DNA from: Citrus sinensis
Taxonomy: Eukaryota > Streptophyta > Magnoliopsida > Sapindales > Rutaceae
Length of the DNA: 64,000 nucleotides
Direction: 5' to 3'
NCBI RefSeq assembly: GCF_022201045.2
Contig: NC_068559.1
Coordinates: 26,419,501 to 26,483,500, forward strand
Below, piece by piece: positions 1 through 12,300 of the stretch (positions are counted from its first letter, which is position 1; each line of letters starts with the position of its first letter). The position numbers and the translations under genes are program-made. Below the pieces are notes generated by a model that searched no databases, was not told where the DNA came from, and saw only the letters and a list, made by a program, of their open reading frames with translations.

Positions 1-3000
1 AATTAAATGAAAATGAGCCCAAAGAATTAATCCCCATATTTATTTATGACGTTACCTTATGAGGTATCACGAAGTTAACCCTACGAACGGTTTCACAACT
101 CTTGGCCTAGATCTGTATGTGGTGGGAGAGGTTGTACTAACTTACGTGAAAATTATTCAAAAGCTGATGGTTAATTTGAAAAGTTCTGCTGATTAAAAGC
201 AATTAATTTTTGTACGTTTGATATTCTTTATGAAGTGGGACGGGGCACCATGCAGAAATTTTGTAAGAGAAGGCAATAAGATGGGAGGGAACTATTAGGG
301 TAAATCAGTCATCAAGTGATGATCAGACAATGCGTGTGCAGTTGAGCACGCATGTGTCTCACTGTGTGTAATATTCAATGGAAGGCGCAATATTGTCTAT
401 AATGAAGTGAAAACATTGTCTGTTGTTCATTTCAGTTTTAATATAATCTCAAATGAAACTTTAAAACAGTCCATCATTAATATATATAGAATTATTACAG
501 TGTGGTTCTGGCCTTTCAGAATTTTTTTTTTTTTTTTGATAAGTGCATATGAAAATATGATTACCTCTTTTGAGGAGAGGCTGATGGTTGATGCTGTACG
601 TCCGAAACCATGTGGTGTTATCTTTCATTATACATTCCAATGTTTCCCTTTTCGTCATCCTGATTCCTGAGCTGGGGAGAACAAAAAAAAAAAAAAAAGC
701 TGAAATTGAGGCCATTAATGTATTCAAAGTGTTGGACCTAGATTCTGACGTCTACGCACCAGTCATCATTGCAGTTGTACAATCAGATGTGAGAGTAACA
801 AGCCTACTTCTTTCACGCACTTGTATTCAGTATTTTAAAAATGAAAAAAAAAACTAAGTTTTACATTTAGATCAATTCAAACTTTAAATTAGTTTTGATT
901 AACCAAAACCTAGAGTTTTAAGTTTGAATAAAATTTACACCTAGGTGTAATGATGGTGTCTCTAACTTGGAGCTATGAGATTTTCTTGAAGCTTCTGGAA
1001 AAAGAAAAGAATATTTAAGTATTCAGGAAAGGGCCACAGACACAGTTATTTGATGTAATGTTAATTGACCCTTCAGAGTGGCAGCCAAAGTTTTTCTTTT
1101 TTGACATTTCATTGGTGTTAGATTGCATTGACTCTAGATATTGAGTTGAACGAATGTATCAATTTAAAGTCACTCCACAGGATGATCCATCCATCATTTT
1201 ATTTCATTTTTCTAATTTAGTGAGATAAAATGTAAAGTCGTACTACCAATCGTGATGTAGGTGGAGCAAAATTTGATCAGAAAATGCCAGGGCAAAAGCT
1301 CAAAAGTTAGTGCTTGAACAGGTGTTTTTGTCGGCAGAGACGGCCCATTAGAAACATATTTTGATGAAAAGTCCATGTAGCCAAATGGGTCCTGCCCTAA
1401 CCCCAAATCTAAAAATTCGATGAGGTCCAAGTTGTCAAAAGTGCTTTTAGTGTAAGTGATTTTAGAAGCAGGTTGACGAAGACCTAAATGGCTTAGAGAC
1501 AACAGGACAAAGACCCATTTCTTCTTCTGGTACAGCTGATTACCCCACAAAAGACCAAAGGTGGGCTTTACAGGATTAATTTCCTAGAAGCTCGATAAAA
1601 GCTGAGACACAGATTGTGAAAGAGAATATAGTGAGCTGGTTGGGTTAATCTTATAACCACGCGCCAATAAGTATTTAGCAATTGCAATGATGTATTTGTT
1701 GTAATTCCTTGACTTAATGGAAAAGATAAACCGCTAGTTTTTCTTCTGAAATTCTGTTCAAAGCCTAAGCCATGGGGACACAAATAATCCGCAAACATTG
1801 ACTCCGTATCAAAAAATAAAGAGGGCGGTTGAGGTACGGGATAATCTTTTTACAAAATGCTTTGCTTGGTCGCAAAGAAGATATTGAAGGGTTAAAAATA
1901 ATAATAATAATAATAGATAAAATAAAACAAATTTTCCGAAATGAAATTCTGAATGTTAACCGAAGGAAGTTAATTATCTAGAATCAAAATATCATATATA
2001 TATATATTGGTATAATGAAATTTCTTGGCAGAAGCAGAATGGAATCAAATTAAAGCATCCATATCTTTGGGGGACTGTGGTTAAAAGGTGGAGTCATAGT
2101 GAAGCTAATTACAAGACCCACATGAAAAGAAGAGAATAGAATCATGAGAAAGAATGGTAGTAGTTTAATTAGGAGCTTAAAACAAGAACTGTAAATTTAT
2201 AACCATTGGACACCAAGTATATAAAAGATTATAGATGTTATATTAGGACATTGTATAAGATAAGAATGCATGACATTCAATAATCAATCGATACACTTTC
2301 CTCTATTTGTGTGTAGCTAGCATGTTTTAAAAATAAGAAAGGGGTCTCAAAAAGTGGCAAAAAGGAATATAGCTAAAGCTCTCTTAAGCATGGAACATTG
2401 ATGTTGTGCAATGATTTTGTCTTTGCGTGGTCAGCTTTCCTACTTAATACATGATAGAATCAAAGTATAAATCCTTAAAAACGGGTTTTTCTAAAGAGAA
2501 AGTAATCAAATTTTATACCTTTGGGAAAATGTCCCTTGAGCATATTTGCCTAAAATCATGATTTAGGAAGGTGATATTTGTTCGAAAAGAATGTTCTATA
2601 TACTCGATTATTTTTTAATTTTCTCTTTTTCTGGTGTGTGGCATGGCATGCATGCTTAGGGCTAGGACATAATCTCAGGGATGGACCAATTCTATTCGTG
2701 CACCATCATGATGATGATGTTGAGCAAACCAAGTACATGATCTCAAGTGGAGTCTCTTCATCATGCTTGCTATGGAGACTACCGTCGATGATGATTAATG
2801 ATCATAGTTATATGTGTGTGTTTGATTCATTACTGTCATGCAGTACCATAATATCTGCTCATGTCCTGCTTCTGCCCAAGATTGACATGATGCAAAAATG
2901 TTAGCTCAGTTGATTAGAATTAGATCGTCTCTTCGGCTGGTGACCAAAACCGGCTAAGAACTGACTGAGTCCAACCCAATATCAGATTTATCAAAAGATT

Positions 3001-4800
3001 AACGATTTTTACACCCTTCTAATGTCCTTATAAAACCCCAGTTTTTTAACTACAGCTAGAGAGAACTACATAAAAGGATTATTATGAATTTGATTAAATT
3101 TAAGTGTCTACAAAAATTATGAATCATAACTCTCTCTAAATCCTAATATATGGTATAATTGATTTTTTTAATAAAATCAAAATAATTTTAAATCAGTGAA
3201 GAAATAAGCCATCTAATAATACGTTTTTTTTTTTTTTGCCCTTTGAAAAAGTATGGCCATAATTTAGTTAATTTATTATAAATTACAGAAAAATTGATTA
3301 AAAAGTCGGGTTCCATAAGCATTAGAAGCTTAACTCTTATCAGAATTTGAAAGCCCTCGTTCTGTTAATTTGCATATTTTAGATGGTTGGCTCTATAAGC
3401 ATTATTGTACTAGCCTGCTCTTGGGACTGATGGCTTAAAGCCATATTGTGTGTGGTGAATCATAACGGGACAGGGACACTGACATTTTATCATGCTTACT
3501 TTTTTTTTCAGATGGACATTCTCCTATCTACTCTTACTTAATTTATTCTTACCTATTAATTCGAGGAAAATTAAAATCTTAATTAACTTACCTCTTAATA
3601 AGTGGAAAAATATTTTAATACTAATTTTTTCGTTGCTGGTAGAACTTAAATCCGCGCCCCTTAAATTTCAGGATACATGTTCTCTTATTGTACTATAAAG
3701 CCCATCAGTCCTACTTACATTACTATTAATATGATAGTTTATATTAAAGTCCTTAATGTTTGCTTAAAATTCAAATAAATTTATTGATTTGCACAACCAA
3801 TCAACTACATCCGCTCTATCCGCTCTAATTTTTTTTTTATCACTTAAATTCAACATTTTTTTGGTGAAATTTATTCATTGCAAATTATGAGAGTAAATAA
3901 TCAAATTAATTTTCTGTTGACGCAATCTTAATGGTTAAAAATGATTAAAAAACACCCAAGTGACCAAAAAATAAAAGAAATTAGGGATTTAATTGATTAT
4001 CTGTTCAAGCTATTAATTTAATTGAATTGTAAGCAAACAAGAAGGATTTTTATGTATATAAATTACTCTATTAGTGGGATGTGATTACACGTGTACAGAA
4101 AATATCAACACCATCTTAATAAAGAGAAGGTTTTGTTCAATGTAGCAAAATGCATCCCTCATATTCCTTAATATGAAGGGATTGCATCTTCTTTAGAGTG
4201 AAATAATCTGAGTCTACAAACAAAAGAGAATGAGTGGTGTTTAGCTGAAGAAAAAAATAAAGGGGAATGGACGGGACTGTTTATGAATCATACCCTTTCA
4301 AATGTTTACCCACTAAGCCAAGAAAATGCATTAATTTCATGAATGCCGTGATTCTCACGGTGACTGCATCTTTGACTCATTGTTGTATTTTTTTTTAATA
4401 GAAGGCACCTTTTTTTTTTTTTCTTTTCTTGATTACCAAATTTACTTGGCAACCCCACAAAGTGAGCTTCCACTCTTTTGACAAAATGAAGTGGCAATGC
4501 AATTCTTAGTTGCACGATTCAAGTGGGAATAAATAATCATCTGAGAACCTACTAAAGTTTGATTAAAATACGAAGGGGTACAAGAATTTGATCTTCTTTG
4601 CAGCAACCTCTGACATTTGGAAGGTACAAAACAAAACATCAGATTGATATCTTTCTGTCCATTATCGTTGGCATCAACGCTTGGCTTACCTAATATCCCA
4701 CTTGGACTTGATCAGGTGTTGCTATGTAATTGCTATTTGCTCATTCTAGTACGAAGCTCACTATCTGATTCTGATGCTGCTTGCGCACGACACATGCCAA
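1..4800. other. Intergenic region, no gene recognised
   Basis: AT-rich DNA with several homopolymer runs (for example poly-T near 523-538 and 3226-3237, poly-A near 682-697). All open frames are short, unconserved in appearance and overlap on both strands. A frame on the minus strand at about 1212-1550 runs through repeat-like sequence and has no recognisable domain. I see no convincing exon, tRNA or rRNA here. The last 300 bases contain the promoter of the SOUL-type gene that starts at 4867. Confidence 0.6.
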
Positions 4801-4807
4801 TGAATCT

Positions 4808-4816
4808 CTATATAAA
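4808..4816 (+). promoter_or_regulatory. TATA box of the SOUL-type gene
   Basis: The stretch CTATATAAA lies about 50-60 bases before the ATG at 4867. That spacing implies a short 5' leader of roughly 25-30 bases. Confidence 0.55.
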
Positions 4817-4866
4817 CCAAAGTAAGAGGCAGTTTATTTTCATCATTCAGAAGGTTGAGCAGCAAG

Positions 4867-5593
4867 ATGGGGCTGCATTTGGTGCCAATTGTACTGCCAG
4901 TATGCCTTGTACTGTCAGGTTTTGCTATTGCTATCGAATCACCGCATTACGCAGTTGTTCACTCAGAATCCGATTTTGAGATCAGACTCTACAGTGAAGC
5001 CTTCTGGGCCTCTGCTCTTGTCCAACGAAGTTCATTCCAGAACTCTACCAAACAAGGCTTTCACAGGTTTCGTTATCTGTCATTGTCTAGTTCAATTAAT
5101 TTGTTTTGACACTTTTAATAATCACTGTATCTTTTTTGACATATTTGCATGCTACAGGTTGTATCAATACATTCATGGAGCCAACCTCAACTCTGCTCGA
5201 TTTCCTGTGACTGCTCCAGTCCTAACAAGCATCAACCCAACGACTGCAAATGGTTCTATATGTTACGTGAAGATCTATCTCACAGCTAAATCGCCTCCAC
5301 AGCCCAATTCTGAATTGAATTTGGAGATTGAGAAATGGACGAGTCACTGCATTGCGGTTAGGAAGTTTTCTGGATTTGCTAAGGATGATAACATTAATAA
5401 AGAAGTTGAAGCTCTAATGAATAGCTTAAATTTGCACTTCACAGGAAATACATCAATTCCAGAAGATAAACTATCCTACACAATTGCTCAGTACAATTCT
5501 TCACGTCACCAAGCTGGGCGTCTAAATGAAGTGTGGATGAACGTTCCAGGATTTAATGCAGAGGTATGTTCGAATTATCGAAGAAATTATTGA
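4867..5593 (+). CDS. SOUL haem-binding family protein, secreted
   Basis: Two exons, 4867-5066 and 5158-5593, joined at a GT-AG intron, give 211 residues. Residues 1 to about 23 form a hydrophobic signal peptide (LVPIVLPVCLVLSGFAIA). The mature part has the SOUL family hallmarks: an opening ESPHYAVVHSESDFEIRLY, the segment FPVTAPVLTS, a central charged helix region, and a late GRLNEVWMNVPGF motif. SOUL/HBP proteins bind haem or other tetrapyrroles; plant members with a signal peptide are extracytoplasmic and their exact role is poorly defined. I chose ATG 4867 because it starts the signal peptide; an earlier in-frame TTG at 4855 is unlikely. A GTATGT just before the end could be a donor for one more short exon, but the reading frame stops naturally 11 codons later, close to the usual family end. 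Family assignment is firm, function is not. Confidence 0.85.
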
Positions 5594-6340
5594 TTAGGCT
5601 CTTCTATGATGTCAAGAACCATCAAGGGATTCGATCTCTGATCATTTGTAAAATAAAAATAACGATAATCCCCTGATTGTAAATACATCTCTTCGTCAAT
5701 AATGAATTGAAATTTGGAGGTCTTTTAAAGTATTTGTAGGATCTCGAAACAGTTTTTAAGTAGGAACGTATTAACCTATAACCTATTATAAAATGTTATA
5801 ATATTATGCTCCATTGGAGGTATAAGACTACAGTTCATAGAAGCTAAGGTAATATTATGCTCCGCATTGCAGTGTAACACTACATTGCATGTAATACACA
5901 AAACAATAGAATACATCACGTTACAGGTTAATACAAATGTTAAAACGTTTGTATTAACATTTTATTATAACATTACATTTCAACTACAACATAGTATCTG
6001 CTGATCCCCTATAATGAAGCGTATGGTATTACCCAGAATCAAATGTAACATTACATGCCTATGGACAAAAATGTTGTAATTTCGACCCGGTAGTCTTCAT
6101 ACAGAGCAAAGCATCCAGTGCACAATTTCCAACTGAATTTACATGTTCTGGGAAATTGCAACTTTATTCCTCTCTCCTTTTGTACCTTTATTTCACTTGC
6201 TTCCAAATAAATACTCACTCCCCTTTCCTCCTTTCTAGGCTTGACCTCTATAATTTCTTTTTAATTTTTTTCATTGATATAATGCTTTTATCAATAGCTT
6301 CCCAATCAGGAAAAAATAAAAAAGAAAAAGAAGAACAGCC
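5594..6340. repeat. Convergent intergenic spacer with small inverted and direct repeats
   Basis: This spacer separates the converging SOUL-type gene and GWD1. Between about 5,775 and 6,055 the sequence is full of TAACATTACA-like and TATAATATTA-like blocks. The block TAATATTATGCTCC occurs twice (near 5808 and 5850). A clean inverted repeat lies near 5928-5958, with 11-base arms GTTAATACAAA and TTTGTATTAAC. This looks like an old, decayed inverted-repeat element, but I could not define its ends. The 3' untranslated region and polyadenylation of GWD1 (minus strand) must fall in the right part. Confidence 0.45.
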
Positions 6341-9300
6341 TCACATTTGGGGTCTTGTCTGGACAACATATATTTTCCCATCCCTAACCACACCTTCAAT
6401 GTCTTGTGCAGATCCAAATAGCTCCTCAATCTCACATCCTGCACGAGCAATGGAAGAGAGAATTGATTGCTGGAAGTGTCCATCAGTGATCAGACGGTCT
6501 GAAGAGTAATCAAGCACAACTTTCTCGGCTTCATCCATTGGCACACTGCACAATAAGGGAATATCAAAATCAACATGAAGCATATGAAAACAAAATGGAA
6601 AACAAAAAATTCAGTAACACGTTTGATGTCAATATGCGTGCGTATAAAATAAACTGCCAAGGAAATATGAACAACGTACGATATCACGACACAGCCTATT
6701 TATGGATAACCCATTGCCAGCAGAATTGAAACACATTAAATGCTATCTATATCTGAGATTGCCAGTGTGCAAGAATTTGGAAATTGCCAGTGTGCAAGAA
6801 TTTGGAAGGACTTTACCTATCATAAAGGCCAGCACCAGCATAACCTTCCAGATCTTCACCATTGGAATCAGATCGGAAGATGATTGATCGTCTTATAAAA
6901 AGCCCAATGGGCTTGCTTGGATAACCCAAAACCTAAAACTCACACAAATTTGTTAGTACAAATTGCATTAGATTGATTACCTGCCTGAGTATCGTAATAT
7001 GAATGAAACCATGGCACAAAAAAAACTCTTGTATTTTATTCAGGTTCATTCTTAATAAAACGACCCTGGTTAACCAAATGAAGATGTTTTACCCGAGGAT
7101 ACTTCAAATCATTTTTCTTGCAGACAAAACTCAAAGCACGGCCTGGATAAGCTCCAACAAGAGTTTCTCCAAGTCCCTTCACCACCTATTCCAGGAGGTA
7201 ATACTAATTTAATGCTTTTCCTTACGAAAAATTAATTTAAATGCCTGAAGGAAATGACTCAAAAAGTAATGAAAATAAAATACCTCAGCATATATTTCTG
7301 ATGAATCTCCTGAAGATGGATTAGTTGTATGGATAACAAATGCATAGTCAGCATTGATTATTTCCTGAACCAGGACAGCCATGCAGAGATATTCATGATC
7401 TAGTTTTACTCTCCTTGTGCTGAAGAATGCTCTCTCATTCCATTTTGAAGCCCAGACCTGGATTGTAAGTAGGTAGCATATGAGTTACTCAAAATATAGA
7501 AATAGAATTTTGTAACTGAGTTAATATTTGTAAAATCAAATTAAATTGAGCGTCGGGATAACAAATAAATGTTGCTTCACACTACTAAGGCTAGAGTCTT
7601 AAGAGGTACAAGAGCCTACGACATTTTGTTTGAAAGAGAAGAAACAGACTGCCAATGGACTATAATTCCATTGGCATCTCCTCTCCCTATCAGATAAGGA
7701 ACAAGAGAAAGGTCCAGGCTCAATCCTGCTAGGGAGCATGAGTATAATGTATTATCTGCCAAGTAGGCTGTTCTGCATTAGTGAAATACATATAGATAAA
7801 TCAAAGTGTAGGTGATATCCTATTCTATAGGGCAAGCAAAGCAGTTTACCTTCTTGATAGCCATCCATGCTTGCTCCCAGCGCTGTTCACCTTCATCACC
7901 AGGCCAAGGCATACCAGAACTTTTCATCTTTGTCTTCAGTTCTTGGACCTGAAACAAATTCTTGCTTCTAAGTTAAAAATCAAGTAAATATCCCAAAAGA
8001 ACCCCCAAAGACTTGCACAATATAGATACTTAATTTCATAACAGGTAAAGGATTTTGGACAATATCTGCATCATATGGAAGATTTACATGATAGAGAGGA
8101 CTCCTCAGGGGTCACTCAACTGAACTAAGTCTCAACCACAATGTAGTTGGGTTCTTACATGAATCATTTTCTCCAATCCTACTTAACCCTGGGCCTTTGG
8201 AAACCTAGGGATTAAGCAAGGAGTTTAAAACCATATTTTATACATTAAATTAGACGCTAAAAAGGGGCAAACGCATTGATCTTACTTCAGTAAGGAGGGG
8301 GGAATGAGGAACTTGATCAAGGAAAAGCAGTCCAAACAAGACAACTACGCACCTATCAACCTAATTTCCTTTGCAGTTATACATCAAAGGAAAACATAGG
8401 CTGGTCGAGAATTTATATTATCTTAAAAATTAAATATCTTTAAGAAAGAAAAATTGTCTTATCCCTAAGAACAAAAGTAGCATACCAACTGGTTTGGTGC
8501 TTTCATCTGTAAAACTGTTTCCCGAATCTCCCTAAGGGCACTATGGTCTTCCTCTCCTAACTTTTGTTTCAAAATTTGCAACTTCTCTGCCACTGCCTGC
8601 CAATTATAGAAGAGAGAGAGAGAGAGAGAGAGAGCAGGTCAGACAAAGAAAACCATACATTCCCCGCAGCAGAAAACATGCATTAGAAATCTTTTGAAAT
8701 TGAAATACTTCGTAAATATTAGGATAGTGGCAATGTGGCATGATAATATCCTAGTAAAACTTATAAGTTTTTCACTAAAATTATTAAACCTTGGAGGTGC
8801 ATCTCCGGCATGAGTTCTAAAGATCTTTTTCTAAGTCATCCAGATTAAAAGATCTACAATCCAAAAGTTGCCATGTTTATGTTCAACTCCAAAACCAAAC
8901 TATTAGCCAAATACTTCCTCTTCTGTTTACAGTTTGAAACCCAGATGTACAAAGATTTCTTCTGCAGGTACAATGTCACAACTAATAATCACCTTAAAAG
9001 ATATCCAGGAGTTATATAATGATAAAAGGAGTCATATAATGGTAAAACTGCAAATTTCAGAAATCAAAATTTTTAATTGCTGGATACAAGTTAGCCCATA
9101 AAATAATGAATTATTTAAGCTTCTGATGAAAGATACAGTAGAAAATGGAACTCAGAACATTAAAAATTCATGAAGTTTCAGAGACGTTCATAACCTGATT
9201 TATATTATCTGAAAGAACCTTCTCAAACACTCCAAATGGTAGGGCAACTGATGTCGGAATCCCAATCCAAGACGGTACTTTTCCTTTCAGATATGCAATA

Positions 9301-12300
9301 TTACGTGATTTAGCACCAACCTGAGAAAATTATCCCGTGCAAAGTATTTACATCATGAGGAACTTAGCAGTAAAAAGTTCTGAGTACTATCTTAAAACAA
9401 CAAAAGAAAAATAGAAAAAGTACAAAGAGAACAGATCCTTCAACATGAAAAATAAACAAATAAATGTAATTTTGAAGCTTCACCAGTTCACCAGTGAACT
9501 CATCAGATGTTATAGCATATCTGCCAGCAAACTGCTTTTTGACTAATGTAACAGAAGATGAAGGACCATCTTCTTCTTTCAAGTTAGCTGAACTTGAATC
9601 TTGTAGCTCACTGCCCTCCACCACACTGAAAAAATGCATAAAGAAGAAAGCAAGATAAGATTTCATTTATTCCAACATAAGGAATTCTGGTAGAAAGCAA
9701 AATATAGAATATAAAAATTCTGAACCATGGATTTTTAAATTCCCCAATATTCTATGGCGCATGACATGGTTTATAATCATTTCCAGCATTCAGTTGCATG
9801 TGAAATACCTATATGCAATATCAGCAGATGTTGGTTTTAGGTGCAGCATTTTCCCTTCATTTGATTGTAGGTCAGCCAAGATATTGGGATCAAAGCATGT
9901 AGCGAAGCAAACCTGTAAGTAGTATTTCACAACCACAAGAAACAGTTATCATCTAGAAATGCATACAGCAAATTCAAAAACAGTAGATGATTACCTTGCA
10001 ATTTCTAGCTCGAACTGAAACATGTGATAGGACATCTGGCATATCTGCTGTCAGTACAGCAACTGTGCCATCTGGAATTTCTTCCTCTCCTTTTACACGT
10101 CTTGCCAGTAATATTGTAGGCCGATCATAAGATTTATCCTGCACAGCTAGTAACTCATCCACAACTGCGACATATCCAAAAACTTCAACAGGGCTGATAA
10201 CCTGCCAACTGTTCCAGGGCAGAGTTGTATTAGAAATTGCCATTCAAAAGCGGCAGATGCTACAACAAAATCCTATTTCAATGCCTTTTATGTATCAGAA
10301 CATCAATATAATCAATTTATAATAACTAAAATTGATTTTAAGTTTCCAACAGGAGTCAGTGAGTTGGCAAAGGGTAATGTACAAACCTTCCCAGACTAGC
10401 TGTCTTCCGAAGAACTGGATCAAGTCGATTAAGGAGTAAGGATAGAGCTGCAGCTGATCCAGCACGGATCATTTCTTCTGTAAATATGTCCACCTGGAAA
10501 AAGGATTCATCCAAATTATTTTCTCTTCTTTCATTTAATGAGATGAAACTTAATGTACCTATCTGAAACATAAAAAAAGCAGGATTTTTTTTTTCCTGGT
10601 ATAGTGCTAGAAATGACATACAGCCCACTTATCAACACTCAACAGTGTTCCAAGATACTCTGCCGAAGGTTGCAAAACTTTCTGGTACCAGTCTGCCTTG
10701 CCGGCAAGTGCAAGGCGAGTTCTGTCAAGAACTGATTTTGCAAATAATGCCCAGTTATCACTTTTACTCTTGGACATGCTTAAAGCATTACTCCAACCCT
10801 GCATACATGAAGTATGTAATGCAAAAGATGATTACAGAGAGTATGTCTCATGTAGAAAAAACAAATCAACATAATATGCTAACAGATGACCGTAACAAAG
10901 CACCTAGAGATTTGTCTTTTCTACTGTTGTAAAAGGATGAATTGGTGGCTCTGCCTATTTGAAGAATACTGCCAAAATATATAATTGTGCCCAATAGCCT
11001 GAGTCCTCCAAGAGGGAAATTTTACCTTTAAACAGTAGATGAGATCCTCATTGTCATCTAATGAAAGTGCGAGATTTTCAAGAATCAGAGAGACAAAGTA
11101 CATGATTTTCTGCAAAGTGTGCAAACAGGCCAATCAAAATAAGCTAAAATCACCAACCATGCACATACGGAGACACCAACCAGTTCATGACAATGACATA
11201 GACGTTAAAGAGGTTTAACAATTGAGATGAGCATAAAATGTCCTGCTGATGACAAGATTTACCTCCGGTCCAGCCTCGTTCAATTCCTCGTATCCTTTTT
11301 CAATAGCTGTCCTAACACTAGACTCAAGGGCTATGTCCAAAAATAATAGATCCTTCAGACGATCATTGTGCTTGCACAGCAATGGCCGAATCTCTTGACG
11401 AGCCTCCAGCAAACCCTGTGTTCAAGTTTGACACAGAAACAATGCAACGGTAGAACATGATTGAAAATAGTAAATTATAATTTAAAAATCAAATTTCACT
11501 TACCTCAAGCAATGCTTCTACATTTCTATCTTCAACATGCTCAGAGACAAATTGAAGCAATTCCTGCATATTGAAGATACGTCAAATTAGAGTTGCTTTT
11601 GACAAATCTGTTTCACACAGGTCACCCTTTGAATCACAAATGGGGAAGAAAAAGTTTAAGATATTACTGGAAATCCAGATGGCAAGTTCGGTATAGGATT
11701 TATCTGCACCCCGACCATGAACCCTTGACCCTGAAGAGAATTACAAGTCCGATCAATTTGGAGAATAAGACATTTTGTTGGGGAATTTCAGCTTAAGTCC
11801 GACATTACCTCAGATCTGTAGCCCAAGCAATTCGTGATAGCAGACTCAAGATCTGCACCTGAATGAACCGCCTAGATATGAATCAAAATAGGCCCAATTG
11901 TTATTTATGTTCACATTATTTTATGATAAAACTGAAGAGAATCAAATGAAGTTCATTCATCAAAAGAGCACAGGTGAAAAAAAATAAACTCTTTCAAATA
12001 ACGAAACAGAATGGAATCTCTACTATTACCCACTCCAGTTCAATCATCACAAATGCATGTATATGTGGACTATTCAATATTCTTTCATACATTTCTCAAT
12101 CATCACCAATAAACTAAGAAATCAATTCAAGCATTACATCCTTCATCTTTTATGAGAAAATAATGCATGACCATATGTGTATTTAGAATACCATGCATAG
12201 CACAACAAGATCTCAGAGATGACTGAAAATTAACCAGCTGCAGTTTCCATGTAACACAGGATTTTACATAAAAATGACAAGAATATGAAACTGTCTAGAA

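Noticed and set aside
461-857. Three overlapping small frames near the left edge
   Set aside because: They depend on poly-T and poly-A tracts, occur on both strands at once and show no domain.
1212-1550. 112-residue minus-strand frame
   Set aside because: No domain or family resemblance. The surrounding sequence looks like decayed repeat.
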